From contig JAICJH010000019.1 of NCBI GenBank assembly GCA_025928545.1, forward strand, positions 34,977 to 98,976: a stretch of 64,000 bases of DNA, read 5' to 3'. Shown here in pieces: positions 1 to 9,322 of this stretch. This DNA comes from Bryobacteraceae bacterium. Lineage in GTDB: Bacteria > Acidobacteriota > Terriglobia > Bryobacterales > Bryobacteraceae. The position numbers and the translations under genes are program-made. Every line of letters begins with the position of its first letter. Positions within the stretch are counted from its first letter, which is position 1. The notes beneath the pieces were generated by a model, which did not search any database, had not been told where the DNA came from, and saw only the letters and a program-made list of their open reading frames with translations.

Positions 1-1587
1 CTGTTTGACAACGGGAAGGCGCAGGCGATTGCGAAGTTTTCTGTGGAGAAGATTGCAGCCGAGGCATCCGCCGCGCAGCCGCCGAATCCAAAGCCCGCCG
101 CCCCCGCCAGCGCCGCCCCTTTAGTTCCGGCAGACGCAACTAAGGTCGATATCCCCGATCGCTTCATCGCTTATCTTTTCGACGATCTTCATCTGAATCC
201 GGCGGACCTGGTGCGTACCCGCGACGCCGCAAAACGCCAACTCGACTCGCAGCTGCGCCCGCTCAGTCGGGCCGCGATTTACACGACCTCCGGACATCAG
301 TCCCAGGAATTCACCAACGATCGCGACAAACTGCATGCCGCGCTCGACGGCATTACCGCCATCCAGGCCATGGCCAATAAGGCCCTCATGGAGAATTCAT
401 GCCCGCCGGTCGATTACTACATGGCCGACCGTATCTACAACCAGCACGATCTCTCTGCATGGGCGATCGCCACGAAGGACGCGCTCTATTGTGGTCAGGG
501 CGGACCTGCCGGCTCAGATGTTCAGCCATCCCAGATCTCACAATGCGAAGCCTCCGGCGCGTCGGATTCCCTCTGCACTGCAGTGCGCAATGCGAAGCAG
601 GCGGCCCGCGCGGCCGTCGACACCGGAAACAGGGACGCCGACTCCGCGCTGGGTACTCTGCAAGCCGTTGTGAGCCGCATGGCCTCCATGCCGGGTCAGC
701 GCAGTATTGTGCTGATATCTCCGGGCTTCCTGGTGCTCGATGGCAGGCAGGACCAGGAAAACGCCATCGTCAATCGAGCTATCAAAGCCAACGTTGTCAT
801 CGGCGGACTCGATGCCCGCGGCCTTTATTCGGACATCCAGGGCGGCGATGCCGGCGACCGCGGCAACAATAAGACGATTGTTGAAAAACGCCCGTACCAG
901 TCTCAGGCGATCCTCATCCAATCCGATGTTGTGGCAAATCTGGCTGAGGGCACGGGCGGAACTTTTTTTCATGGCAGGAGTGATTTCGATGAAGGGATGG
1001 CGCGCGTGGCCGCGTCGCCGGAATACATCTATGTGCTGGCGTTTTCGCCGCACGATCTCAAGCTCGACGGCGCGTTCCACACTTTGAAAGTCACGCTGAA
1101 AAACGCGAAAGGCATGGAACTTCAGGTCCGCAAAGGTTACTACGCGCCGAAATCATCCACAGATGCAGCGGGCCAGTCACAACAGCAGATTGAAGAAGCT
1201 TTCTTCTCCCGCAACGAGATTCACGATTTGCCGGCCGTCCTCCAGACTCAGTTTTTCAGGACGGATAACAGCGGAGATGCCACCTTGTCCGCCGTCGCCA
1301 AAGTGGACGTGAAAAAGTTGGCGTTCCATAAGGAAGGCGACCGCAACCGCAATGACATCACGGTCGTCACCGGCGTGTTTGACAACGATGGTAATTACGT
1401 CGTCGGCGCGCAGAAGATTGTGGAGATGCGGCTTCTCGATGAGACTCTGGAAAAGCGGGTTGGTTCGGGAATCTCGGTCAGAAGCAGTTTTACTGTTCAT
1501 CCGGGCCGGTACGTCGTGAGGCTCGTTGTCCGCGATTCCGAAGGCAAGCTTATGTCGGCGCAAAGCAGTCTGGTGGAAATTCCTTAA
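1..1587 (+). CDS. VWA-related secreted protein (TIGR03436 type), 5' end outside window
   Basis: The frame is open from base 1, so the start codon lies upstream. The first visible residues (LFDNGKAQAIAKFSVEK) match the 'wedgelike' strand motif near the N-terminus of acidobacterial VWA-related proteins, where paralogues in this window read IWEDGKEQKI. An Ala/Pro-rich linker follows, then the VWA-like core beginning at FIAYLFDDLHLNPADL. The position of the metal-binding DxSxS motif holds DDLHL, so the MIDAS appears lost. A conserved GRKGYYAPK-like segment (VRKGYYAPK) closes the VWA core, and about 150 residues of beta-rich C-terminal sequence follow. The stop overlaps the next gene's ATG (TAATG), so the two are probably cotranscribed and coupled. 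Function unknown; inferred to be exported and to mediate protein contacts. Confidence 0.8.
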   Translation: MFDNGKAQAIAKFSVEKIAAEASAAQPPNPKPAAPASAAPLVPADATKVDIPDRFIAYLFDDLHLNPADLVRTRDAAKRQLDSQLRPLSRAAIYTTSGHQSQEFTNDRDKLHAALDGITAIQAMANKALMENSCPPVDYYMADRIYNQHDLSAWAIATKDALYCGQGGPAGSDVQPSQISQCEASGASDSLCTAVRNAKQAARAAVDTGNRDADSALGTLQAVVSRMASMPGQRSIVLISPGFLVLDGRQDQENAIVNRAIKANVVIGGLDARGLYSDIQGGDAGDRGNNKTIVEKRPYQSQAILIQSDVVANLAEGTGGTFFHGRSDFDEGMARVAASPEYIYVLAFSPHDLKLDGAFHTLKVTLKNAKGMELQVRKGYYAPKSSTDAAGQSQQQIEEAFFSRNEIHDLPAVLQTQFFRTDNSGDATLSAVAKVDVKKLAFHKEGDRNRNDITVVTGVFDNDGNYVVGAQKIVEMRLLDETLEKRVGSGISVRSSFTVHPGRYVVRLVVRDSEGKLMSAQSSLVEIP

Positions 1588-3581
1588 TGAAGCGCATATT
1601 CGCAAACATCGGTATTCTTCTGGCCTTCGGTGCCGCAGGCCCAACGATGCTCCCTGCCCAGGATGCCGGGCTGATTCTCCACTCCGAATCCCGGGTCGTG
1701 CTCGTTGACGCCGTCGCCGTCGATAAGAAGGGGAAGTTTGTCCGCGATCTCACCCAGAAGGATTTCCGGATCTGGGAAGACGGCAAAGAGCAGAAGATCG
1801 GCGCGTTCTCGCTGGAGAGTTCCGGGGTGTCTCCCGAGCGTCCCAGCAAGCACTACATCGCGCTGTTTTTCGATACGTCCAACGCGGATCAGGCCGGTCA
1901 GATGGCGGCGCGTCAGGAAGCAATCCGCTTCGTCGAAGGCTTCGCCAGTGCGGACCGCTACATGGCTGTCATCAACTACAACGTTAACGGCGGCCTCCGT
2001 GTGACGCAGAATTTCACTACCGATCGGGATCAACTGAAGCGAGCGCTGAGTGCGCTGCCTGCGTCGTCGAATTCCGTCGCGACCCCCTCGGCAGCGGCCG
2101 CTGCGGCCGCGACGCGGGGTGGCAGAGGCGGGGTAAGCGGTCCGGCGCCGCCTGTCGATACTTTCGCTTACCGCGACATGCTGGGCGCCTTCCGCGCACT
2201 GATCGGTTCGCTCGGCAATGTGCGTGGACGCAAGGCAGTAATCTTTTTCGGCGGCGGTATCGCGTTCAGTAACGAGATCGCGTCCGATGTTACGGCAACA
2301 ATATCGGCCGGCAATAAAGCGAATGTCGCCGTCTACACGGTCGGTTCGGGGGCGGAGTCCGGCACGGCAGGCATCGTCAACGGCGGCATCATCGCGCAGG
2401 CCGGCCGCAACCCCCGGGCGGCGCCCGATTTCAGCGGCCCTTCGGGAAGCGCCGACCAGAGCCTTTCCGGATCGCTCGCCGAAGGCACCGGAGGCATTGC
2501 GTTTCAGACGACGACCGGCCTCGCTGCTTCGCTGGGCAAAGTCGCGCAGGAACAGGATGAGTATTATCTGCTGGCCTACACACCTGCAATCGATTCCGCC
2601 GAAGGCTCCTGTCATGAGCTCCGCGTGAAAGTCGACCGCGGCGATCTGGATGTGCGGGCACGCAAAAGCTATTGCACTTCGAAACCTGCCGATCTGCTGT
2701 CCGGCAAGCCAGCGGGCCAGGCGCTTGAGGCGCGCGCCGCCGGCGCTGCGCCAGGCAATATCGCGGCAAGCATGCAGCTTCCCTGGTTTTATTCCGGACC
2801 CAACGTAGCGCGGGTGAATCTTGCGATGGAGATTATTCCCTCGGCGATGAAACTCCAGAAGGACAAGGGGAAACTTCACGGTGAGTTCGATCTCGCCGGC
2901 ATTGCGTACAAACCCGACGGGTCGCCGGCAGCCCGAATCAGCGACACCGTGAAGCTCGATTTCAACACGCAGCAGGAGGCCGACACTTTCCTGAAGACCC
3001 CCTATCATTACGAGAACCAGTTTGAAATCGCTCCCGGCCAGTACAGTTTCAGAATGGCGTTCAGTTCCGGCGCTCAGGGCTTCGGCAAGACGGAAATGCC
3101 CCTCAAGATCGACCCGTGGGACGGCAAGACACTTTCGCTCAGCGGCCTCGCCCTCAGCCGCGATGCACATCCGGCAACGGATCTCGCCGCGGGGCTTGAC
3201 GTCTCGTTACTGGAGGGCATGCGTCCCCTGGTGGCAAGGGGAACTGAAGTGGTACCGGCGGGGACTAATCGGTTCCGATCCGGGGAAAAGGTGTTCTTGT
3301 ACGTCGAAGTGTACGAACCCATGCTGACTGGCGCAGATTCCGGTTCGTTGCCGCAAATCGGATTACGAACCAGAATCCTCGATCGTGCCACCGGTCAACC
3401 CAGGGCGGATTCCGAGGGCCAGGTTCCCGCAAACTTCATGAGCGCAGGTAACCCCGTCGTTCCGATAGCCTCGGTGCTGCCAATTGCCAACCTTCCAGCC
3501 GGCGCTTACATTCTGGAGGTGGGAGTGGCGCGTCAATCCGGAATTCCGGTCGTCCGCACAGCGGAATTCGATATCAATTAG
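1587..3581 (+). CDS. VWA-related secreted protein (TIGR03436 type)
   Basis: 664 residues with an N-terminal signal peptide (basic MKR, hydrophobic core, cleavage near LPAQ-DAG). The N-terminal domain carries LVDAVAVDKKGKFVRDL and IWEDGKEQKI, typical of the acidobacterial VWA-related family. The VWA core starts at IALFFDTSNA: the MIDAS reads DTSNA, keeping Asp and the first Ser but replacing the last Ser by Ala. An Ala/Gly-rich insert sits near residues 165-190. The core ends at VRARKSYCTSKP, and a beta-rich C-terminal half of about 300 residues follows. It is a close paralogue of the gene at 5070-7043, matching over the full length in both halves. It starts one base inside the stop of the upstream VWA gene. 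The molecular role of this family is not known. Confidence 0.85.
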   Translation: MKRIFANIGILLAFGAAGPTMLPAQDAGLILHSESRVVLVDAVAVDKKGKFVRDLTQKDFRIWEDGKEQKIGAFSLESSGVSPERPSKHYIALFFDTSNADQAGQMAARQEAIRFVEGFASADRYMAVINYNVNGGLRVTQNFTTDRDQLKRALSALPASSNSVATPSAAAAAAATRGGRGGVSGPAPPVDTFAYRDMLGAFRALIGSLGNVRGRKAVIFFGGGIAFSNEIASDVTATISAGNKANVAVYTVGSGAESGTAGIVNGGIIAQAGRNPRAAPDFSGPSGSADQSLSGSLAEGTGGIAFQTTTGLAASLGKVAQEQDEYYLLAYTPAIDSAEGSCHELRVKVDRGDLDVRARKSYCTSKPADLLSGKPAGQALEARAAGAAPGNIAASMQLPWFYSGPNVARVNLAMEIIPSAMKLQKDKGKLHGEFDLAGIAYKPDGSPAARISDTVKLDFNTQQEADTFLKTPYHYENQFEIAPGQYSFRMAFSSGAQGFGKTEMPLKIDPWDGKTLSLSGLALSRDAHPATDLAAGLDVSLLEGMRPLVARGTEVVPAGTNRFRSGEKVFLYVEVYEPMLTGADSGSLPQIGLRTRILDRATGQPRADSEGQVPANFMSAGNPVVPIASVLPIANLPAGAYILEVGVARQSGIPVVRTAEFDIN

Positions 3582-3771
3582 CCGGCGCACGCTTCCGGGT
3601 CCCGTACCCGAGGGCTTTCTTCAGGCTCGCGTCCGCGCTCTCCAGGCATTCCTGAATCTCTTCGGCGCTCGGGAGCTTTCTGTCGTCCACTTCCTCCAGG
3701 CTCGCGCGCGCCGACTGAATCTTCAGCATGCTGTCCGTAATTCTTTCGCGTTCAACGCTGCTTAGTCTCAT
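3574..3771 (-). CDS. small hypothetical protein, second gene of an ATGA-coupled pair
   Basis: 65 residues, charged, probably alpha-helical, no signal peptide or membrane segment. A longer open frame reaches further upstream, but I chose the ATG at 3771 because it overlaps the TGA of the upstream gene at 3768-4046 in the classic ATGA arrangement. The C-terminus is basic (GTRKRAPAN). The last eight bases overlap the 3' end of the convergent VWA gene. I do not recognise the family; the coupling suggests that it acts with its partner. Confidence 0.6.
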   Translation of the reverse strand: MRLSSVERERITDSMLKIQSARASLEEVDDRKLPSAEEIQECLESADASLKKALGYGTRKRAPAN

Positions 3772-4046
3772 AGGCTTGGCGCACCGCGGTGAATTTCGAA
3801 ATGAGCCATATACGCGTACTTGGCGTTCTGTTTGCACTCATTTGCCTGGTGGATAAGAATGTCGAACCGATGTGCCATTAGATCGCCCTCGAGCAGGGCT
3901 TGAAACTGTTCCTCGTGAAGGCGGATCACTTCTTTCACGGAGGCTCCAAACACCTCAAGCAGTTGCCTGCACGTGTCGCAAACACCCGTCGAGGCTATCT
4001 CTTCCTCCTCTTCGCGGTACTCGCAGAAGCCGTTTTTCGCGCTCAC
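3768..4046 (-). CDS. small Cys/His-containing hypothetical protein, first gene of the pair
   Basis: 92 residues from a GTG start at 4046. The N-terminus has a Cys, a run of five Glu, then CDTC (a CxxC motif), followed by predicted helices rich in His (LHEEQFQALLEGDLMAHR, HQANECKQNAKY, HFEIHRG). This Cys/His content could bind a metal, but no family is recognised. It is cytosolic by sequence. It is coupled to the next gene by an ATGA overlap and the pair runs against the flanking VWA genes. Confidence 0.6.
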   Translation of the reverse strand: MSAKNGFCEYREEEEEIASTGVCDTCRQLLEVFGASVKEVIRLHEEQFQALLEGDLMAHRFDILIHQANECKQNAKYAYMAHFEIHRGAPSL

Positions 4047-4199
4047 TGTTCGCCCTCCACCGGTTCAGTTTGCACGCTGCGTACCATCGAAAAAGGTGTG
4101 AACGAACACAGATTTTGGATTAGCGGTTTGCACGGCGTGGATCGGCGACGGTTCGCGAAGCGCCCAAAACGGGTGGCAGGATTGTTAAACTCGAACACA

Positions 4200-5033
4200 A
4201 TGGCTTTGCGAAGAGCACTTCGCCGCAGTCTGCTCGTCTGCCAGGTGATCGTCACAGCCGCGCTTGCTCAGCAGCCGCTGGACCCCGTTATTGAGACGGC
4301 GCGCGAGCATGCCGCTAACTTCGCCCGGTCGCTGCCGGATTACATCGTCAAACGAACCACCACGCGATCACAGGGAACGGGCGATCGTGTACGCGACGCG
4401 AACGGTGTCCGCCATTATCCATCGGTCAAAGTCACGAATTGGCGGACCCTGGACAAGGTCTCGGCGACTGTCGCCGTGGAAAACGGTAAAGAGGTCTACA
4501 GCAACATCAGCGTAAATGGCAAGCAGGCAAAAGCGCTGCCCACCGCCGGCCTGACATCGAACGGCGAGTTTGCGACCCTGATGCTGGAAATTCTGTCGCC
4601 GCGTCGAGGTACGGTGTTCGGCGATCGGCGGGCGGATACTGCCTCAAACCGTTCAGCGTACCGGTACGAGTTTGTAGTCGATCAGGCGCATTCCGACTGG
4701 TATATAGGTGTGGACCTCCCCGCTGGGCGATCGATTCACGTAGTCCCTCCCTTCGACGGAGCGATCTGGCTGGATAAAGAAACAGGACAAGTGCTGAGAA
4801 TCGAGAAATCGGCTCGGGGGATTGGCGGCGGTTTTCCGCTGGACCTGGCCGAAGCGGCTACCGACTACGACTTCGTGAAGATCGCTGACAACACGTTTCT
4901 GCTGCCGGTCCATACCGAGACAGTCACTTGCCCGCGTGTGGGCGATATTTGTTATCGAAACGAAACGCTCTTTCAGGACTACAGTAAGTTCGCCGCCAGC
5001 ACCAACATATCTTTCGACAGCGACACCCGCTGA
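4200..5033 (+). CDS. secreted protein of unknown function between VWA paralogues
   Basis: 277 residues from the ATG at 4200. The open frame extends upstream to 3900, but that part overlaps the small pair on the other strand, and the 4200 start gives a proper signal peptide (MALRRALRRS, then a hydrophobic stretch ending AALAQQ). The mature part has short beta-strand-like blocks (YIVKRTTTRSQG, YRYEFVVDQAHSDWYI, AIWLDKETGQVLRIEKSA) that resemble the LolA/LppX-like exported proteins frequent in Acidobacteria; this fold guess is inference. No catalytic motif is visible. Position between two VWA paralogues suggests a shared surface or periplasmic role. Confidence 0.75.
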   Translation: MALRRALRRSLLVCQVIVTAALAQQPLDPVIETAREHAANFARSLPDYIVKRTTTRSQGTGDRVRDANGVRHYPSVKVTNWRTLDKVSATVAVENGKEVYSNISVNGKQAKALPTAGLTSNGEFATLMLEILSPRRGTVFGDRRADTASNRSAYRYEFVVDQAHSDWYIGVDLPAGRSIHVVPPFDGAIWLDKETGQVLRIEKSARGIGGGFPLDLAEAATDYDFVKIADNTFLLPVHTETVTCPRVGDICYRNETLFQDYSKFAASTNISFDSDTR

Positions 5034-5069
5034 GTTTCATGCGTGGTGCGGGATACTGAGGGTCAGGGT

Positions 5070-7043
5070 ATGCGGGCCTCACACATCGGGAACCTTGGGA
5101 TTATTGTGCCGATAATCGTATGGGCACTGGCCCCGGCCCGCGCACAGGCCCCGCGCGACGAAGAAACCATCATCCGGACAGAGACCCGCCTCGTACTTGT
5201 CGACGCGGTTGCCGTCGATAAAAAAAATCAGTTTGTACGGGACCTTAGCCAGAAAGATTTCCGCCTTTGGGAAGACGGCAGGGAACAGAAGATCACCAGC
5301 TTTTCGCTCGAAAGCTCCGGCGTGTCGCCCGAACGCTCCAACAAGCATTACATCGCGATGCTGTTCGACACCTCTACCGCCGGCCAGACGAGCCAGATCG
5401 CAATGCGCCAGGAAGCCACCCGCTTCGTCGAGAACTTTGCCAGCCCGGACCGTTACATGGCAGTCATCAACTACGCGAACGGCCTGCAAATCACCCAGAA
5501 CTTTACCGCGGATGCGGAGCATCTGAAGAAGGCCCTGGGGCAGGTGCAGAGTACCGCGGTCAACAATGCCGGTCTGATACGAGACGGCGCGCGTTCTACT
5601 GCCACCTCAACCCTGGGCATGCAGGTGGATACCTCGCCTTACAGAAACATGCTCGCTTCACTTCGAAACCTGGCTGCTTCACTGGCCGCGATCAGGGGAC
5701 GCAAAGCTCTCGTTCTGTTCACCGGCAGCGCACCGTTGACGCCGGATATTACTTCGGACGTCAATGCAACCATTGCGGCATGCAACAAGGCCAATGTCGG
5801 ACTCTATACGGTTGGAAGCACGACGGGCGGAAGCGCCGACAAGGTGATGAACCTTCCCTCCAATACGCGGCCTTCACCGACGGATCTTGGCCAGTTGGTG
5901 GTCGCCACCAAAGACGATAATTTGCTTCGTTTGCTCGCCGACGGTACCGGCGGTCTGATGTATGCGACGACAAACGATCTCGCCGCATCCCTCGGCAAAG
6001 TGGCGCTGGAGCAGGATCGGTATTATCTCCTCGGCTACACGCCGTCGGTGGACGCAGCGGAAGGCGCGTGCCACGAACTCAATCTGAAGGTCGACCGGAG
6101 CGATCTGGAAGTCCGCGCGCGCAAGAGCTACTGTACTTCGAAACCGGTCGACCCGCTCTCCGGAAAACCCGCCGGCCAGGCCCTCGAGACAAGGGCGTCC
6201 AGCGGAGCCGCCGGCAACATCACCGCCACAATGCAGTTGCCGTGGTTTTATTCTCAGCCCAACGTGGCTCAGGTCAATCTCGCCATGGATATCGATCCCG
6301 GCGCCATGAAATTCCGGAAGGAGAAAGGCACGCTGCACGGTGAATTCAATCTGGCGGGCATCGCCTACAAACCGGATGGCTCGGTCGCGGCGCGTTTCAG
6401 CGATGCGGTGAAGATGGATTTCGACAACCAGAAACAAGTGGACGAATTCCTGAAGGGCCCTTACCACTATTCCAATCAGTTCCCGATTGGCCCCGGTCCG
6501 TACAACTTCCGTATCGCATTCAGTTCGGACGCCGCGGGCACACAGGGCTTCGGCAAGGTGGAGTCGCCCCTGGTCGTGGATGCCTGGAACGGCCAGACCT
6601 TAGGCGCAAGCGGCCTGGCTCTCAGCCGCGACACTCATCCCGTTGCCGATCTCTCGGCGGGCCTGGATGCATCGTTGCTTGAAGGCCAGCGCCCGCTGGT
6701 CTCGAAGGGCACCGAGGTTGTACCAACGGGGACTGCACGATTTCGGCCCGGTGAACCGGCCTTCGTTTACTTTGAAGCGTATGAGCCGCTGCTGGCATCC
6801 TCGCAGAATCCCTCCCCTGTCGGAGTGCGGATTCGTATTCTGGATCGCGCCACCGGCGCGCAGAAGGTGGATGCCGGAGTGAAATCGGTCGGCAGCTTCG
6901 AGAGACCCGGCAATCCGCTGATTCCGATCGTATCTCCGCTTCCGCTGACCGGGCTGTCCGCTGGCAGCTACAGGCTGGAAGTCAGCGTAATGCGCCAGAC
7001 CGGAGATCCGATAGTTCGCACCACGGATTTCGAAATCCGTTAA
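5070..7043 (+). CDS. VWA-related secreted protein (TIGR03436 type), paralogue of 1587-3581
   Basis: 657 residues. A GTG at 5043 is in frame, but the ATG at 5070 has the purine-rich GAGGGTCAGG just upstream and gives a signal peptide (MRASHIGN, hydrophobic core, cleavage near ARAQ-APRD). It shares LVLVDAVAVDKK, DLSQKDFRLWEDG and SLESSGVSPER with the upstream paralogue, and the same C-terminal domain with GFGKVESPL and TEVVPTGTARF. The MIDAS reads DTSTA, again lacking the last Ser. It lacks the Ala/Gly-rich insert of its sibling and has GMQVDTSPYRNML there. The full-length similarity and short distance indicate tandem duplication, with the 4200-5033 gene in between. Confidence 0.85.
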   Translation: MRASHIGNLGIIVPIIVWALAPARAQAPRDEETIIRTETRLVLVDAVAVDKKNQFVRDLSQKDFRLWEDGREQKITSFSLESSGVSPERSNKHYIAMLFDTSTAGQTSQIAMRQEATRFVENFASPDRYMAVINYANGLQITQNFTADAEHLKKALGQVQSTAVNNAGLIRDGARSTATSTLGMQVDTSPYRNMLASLRNLAASLAAIRGRKALVLFTGSAPLTPDITSDVNATIAACNKANVGLYTVGSTTGGSADKVMNLPSNTRPSPTDLGQLVVATKDDNLLRLLADGTGGLMYATTNDLAASLGKVALEQDRYYLLGYTPSVDAAEGACHELNLKVDRSDLEVRARKSYCTSKPVDPLSGKPAGQALETRASSGAAGNITATMQLPWFYSQPNVAQVNLAMDIDPGAMKFRKEKGTLHGEFNLAGIAYKPDGSVAARFSDAVKMDFDNQKQVDEFLKGPYHYSNQFPIGPGPYNFRIAFSSDAAGTQGFGKVESPLVVDAWNGQTLGASGLALSRDTHPVADLSAGLDASLLEGQRPLVSKGTEVVPTGTARFRPGEPAFVYFEAYEPLLASSQNPSPVGVRIRILDRATGAQKVDAGVKSVGSFERPGNPLIPIVSPLPLTGLSAGSYRLEVSVMRQTGDPIVRTTDFEIR

Positions 7044-7063
7044 TTCAGCAATCGCCGACTCAC

Positions 7064-7582
7064 CTATAGCTTCGTTGCAGGCGTCAACAAATGATCGATC
7101 ACGCCGGAAAGCGCGTCCACGGTCAATTGCTTATCGTCCTCGGCGCCATAATCGTTGCGGATCATGCCCTGTCCGTCAATCACAAACAGATGCGGGAAAT
7201 GAACCTGCGGGTTGGAAGGTGTCACCCGCAGATAAGAAGCAATCATCTGACCGCTGTCGAACACGATCGGCCACGTAATTCCATGCTTCGCGACAAATGA
7301 ATCGGCTTCCGCAAATGTGTCGGGAAGAGTCACGACCGAAATAATTGCGATCTTGTCGCCATATTTCTTCTGAAGCTGAACCAGGCTATCCGCCAGTTGA
7401 TTGCATGTCGGGCAGCTCGTCAGCATGATATCGACGAGCAGCACTTTACCGCGATAGTCCTGCGGATCGTGCTGCCGGAACTTCGAATCCGCCAGCGAAA
7501 AACCCGGCGCTCGCCGGTCTGAGAACTGACCCGCCGCCGGCAGCATCAGGGCAACAACAAAAAGTGCAATGAGAGTTTTCAT
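7064..7582 (-). CDS. exported thioredoxin-fold protein (TlpA/redoxin-like)
   Basis: 172 residues with a signal peptide ([18 protein letters not shown]). The redox site is SCPTC, Cys57 and Cys60, after the strand VLLVDIMLT, as in TlpA/SCO-like thioredoxin-fold proteins. The C-terminal part has [18 protein letters not shown], the usual cis-Pro-region and strand before the last helix. Its ATG overlaps the TGA of mtnA (ATGA), so it is the last gene of the uvrA-mtnA run. Probable role: thiol oxidoreductase or cytochrome-assembly-type reductase in the periplasm; the partner is unknown. Confidence 0.82.
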   Translation of the reverse strand: MKTLIALFVVALMLPAAGQFSDRRAPGFSLADSKFRQHDPQDYRGKVLLVDIMLTSCPTCNQLADSLVQLQKKYGDKIAIISVVTLPDTFAEADSFVAKHGITWPIVFDSGQMIASYLRVTPSNPQVHFPHLFVIDGQGMIRNDYGAEDDKQLTVDALSGVIDHLLTPATKL

Positions 7583-8607
7583 TTGGCCAAATCGCGCAAC
7601 GTTTGTTCATACGGCGCTCGCGCAACGCCTTTTTCTGTAATGATAGCGGTTACGTAGCGGTTCGGGGTAACGTCGAACGCGGGATTGCGCACGTCCGTCC
7701 CGGTGGGCGCTACCTGAACTCCGAAAACGTGGGTCACTTCGCCCGCGCCGCGTTCTTCAATCGGAATGCCCCCGCCGTCTGCCAGCGTGAGATCCAGCGT
7801 GGAAATGGGCGCTGCGACGTAGAACGGAACGTTGTTCTCCTTCGCCAGCACCGCCACGCTATAGGTGCCGATCTTGTTGGCGACATCGCCGTTGGCGGCA
7901 ATCCGGTCAGCCCCCACTACAATGCAGGCGATCTTCCCGGCGTGCAGAAAGTGTCCGGCCATATTGTCGGTGATCAGGGTCGCGGGAATTCCGTCGTGCT
8001 GCAACTCCCAAACCGTCAGCCGCGCCCCCTGCAGGAACGGCCTGGTTTCATCGGCGTAGACTCCGACCTTCTTCCCGGATTCCACCGCCGCGCGGATCAC
8101 GCCCAGTGCCGTGCCGTATCCCGCCGTGGCCAATGCGCCGGCGTTGCAATGCGTCAGCACCGTCGCCCCATCCGGAATCAGAGAGCTTCCGTGTTGTCCG
8201 ATCGCCTTGTTGATGGCGATGTCTTCTTCGCGAACCAGAATTGCTTCGCGGATCAGGGCATCCCGGATCTCTTCGTACGGCTTCCCGCGAAGCTGCCCAT
8301 ATAGCTTTTTCATGCGGTCGATGGCCCAGAACAGGTTCACTGCAGTCGGCCGGGTGCCAGCCAGTTCCGCACAGATCGCATCAACCTGGGCGTCGAGTGG
8401 CGCGGCGGTATCGGCGCCGGCAACACCAATCGCCACCCCCATCGCAGCAGCGACTCCAATGGCGGGCGCTCCGCGAATCACCATCGTTCGGATGGCATCG
8501 GCCACCTGCCGGTAGTCGCGGCAGGTGACGTAAGTTTCTTCCGCGGGAATGCGGGTTTGGTCGATCATGACCACCCCTTCGGCGGTCCACTGAATTGTTT
8601 CGATCAT
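7579..8607 (-). CDS. mtnA: methylthioribose-1-phosphate isomerase
   Basis: 342 residues from the ATG at 8607; the open frame runs upstream but homologues begin near MIETIQW. MtnA converts 5-methylthioribose 1-phosphate to methylthioribulose 1-phosphate in methionine salvage. Family motifs are clear: [44 protein letters not shown] with the catalytic Cys154, [16 protein letters not shown], and [20 protein letters not shown] with the catalytic Asp234. Length agrees with the bacterial family. It lies 10 bases after the CPBP gene and overlaps the redoxin gene. No other methionine-salvage gene is present in the window. Confidence 0.95.
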   Translation of the reverse strand: MIETIQWTAEGVVMIDQTRIPAEETYVTCRDYRQVADAIRTMVIRGAPAIGVAAAMGVAIGVAGADTAAPLDAQVDAICAELAGTRPTAVNLFWAIDRMKKLYGQLRGKPYEEIRDALIREAILVREEDIAINKAIGQHGSSLIPDGATVLTHCNAGALATAGYGTALGVIRAAVESGKKVGVYADETRPFLQGARLTVWELQHDGIPATLITDNMAGHFLHAGKIACIVVGADRIAANGDVANKIGTYSVAVLAKENNVPFYVAAPISTLDLTLADGGGIPIEERGAGEVTHVFGVQVAPTGTDVRNPAFDVTPNRYVTAIITEKGVARAPYEQTLRDLAK

Positions 8608-8617
8608 GATATTTGGT

Positions 8618-9322
8618 TTAACGGTTTCCGGCTGCGAGCAGCCACAAGAAAGGTAATGAATTGTATGCGATATGGACGATAGTGGAAGCTTTGGTGGAAC
8701 CCGAAACATGGCGGATTGTGCCCAGCACAAACCCAACCAGCATAATGAGTGCTCCGCTCTGCCAGATATTCGCATTCTGCGTCAGATGGAGAGCGCCAAA
8801 CAGAGCGGAAGTCACCAAAATGCCGGGGAAAACTCCGATCGAACCCACCAGCACAGGCTGCATGAAACCGCGGAAAAGCAACTCCTCCACCATCGGCCCC
8901 ACCGAAATGGAAACCAGCGCGATTGCAATGCGGCTGGCCGGATCGCTCAGCATCTTGTCGAATGGCGTGTCGATGTCGGGAGTCGATAACACTTTTGTCA
9001 ATACCGCTACGACTACCGAGAGAGTCAGGCCGGCGCTTGCCAGCGCCAACGCGCTGAAGGGTCCGGGCTTTGACCAGCCCAGCGATTCCAGCAGACCTTT
9101 CCTGTACCGGAGGAATACCAGTTTCAAGGCGAGGAAAAGGATCGCATAGGCGGCGGCTTCTTCAATTACGCTCCACAACCCGGATTCAACGGGTGCGTGA
9201 AGAAATCGGCGCGCCAGCCCGACAACCGTTCCCAGCGACGCTAGAAATACGGCCGCGCCCAGAAACAATTCGGCAAAGCCCCAGAACGGCCTCTCCGGCT
9301 CCGCAAGAATCAGTGGCTCCAT
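8618..9322 (-). CDS. CPBP-family intramembrane glutamic endopeptidase
   Basis: 234 residues with about six hydrophobic segments. The CPBP (CAAX protease/Abi) motifs are present: EELLFR at residues 146-151 (EExxxR) and FGALHL with His179. In bacteria this family includes putative membrane proteases, some acting in bacteriocin self-immunity or prenyl-protein processing; the substrate here is unknown. The ATG at 9322 shares one base with the TGA of the upstream gene (TGATG). It sits inside the uvrA-to-redoxin run, so it is likely cotranscribed. Confidence 0.85.
   Translation of the reverse strand: MEPLILAEPERPFWGFAELFLGAAVFLASLGTVVGLARRFLHAPVESGLWSVIEEAAAYAILFLALKLVFLRYRKGLLESLGWSKPGPFSALALASAGLTLSVVVAVLTKVLSTPDIDTPFDKMLSDPASRIAIALVSISVGPMVEELLFRGFMQPVLVGSIGVFPGILVTSALFGALHLTQNANIWQSGALIMLVGFVLGTIRHVSGSTKASTIVHIAYNSLPFLWLLAAGNR

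Noticed and set aside
1584..3170. 528-codon open frame on the minus strand
   Set aside because: Antisense to the VWA gene at 1587-3581, rich in Arg/Gly/Ala with no domain; a product of high-GC codon bias.
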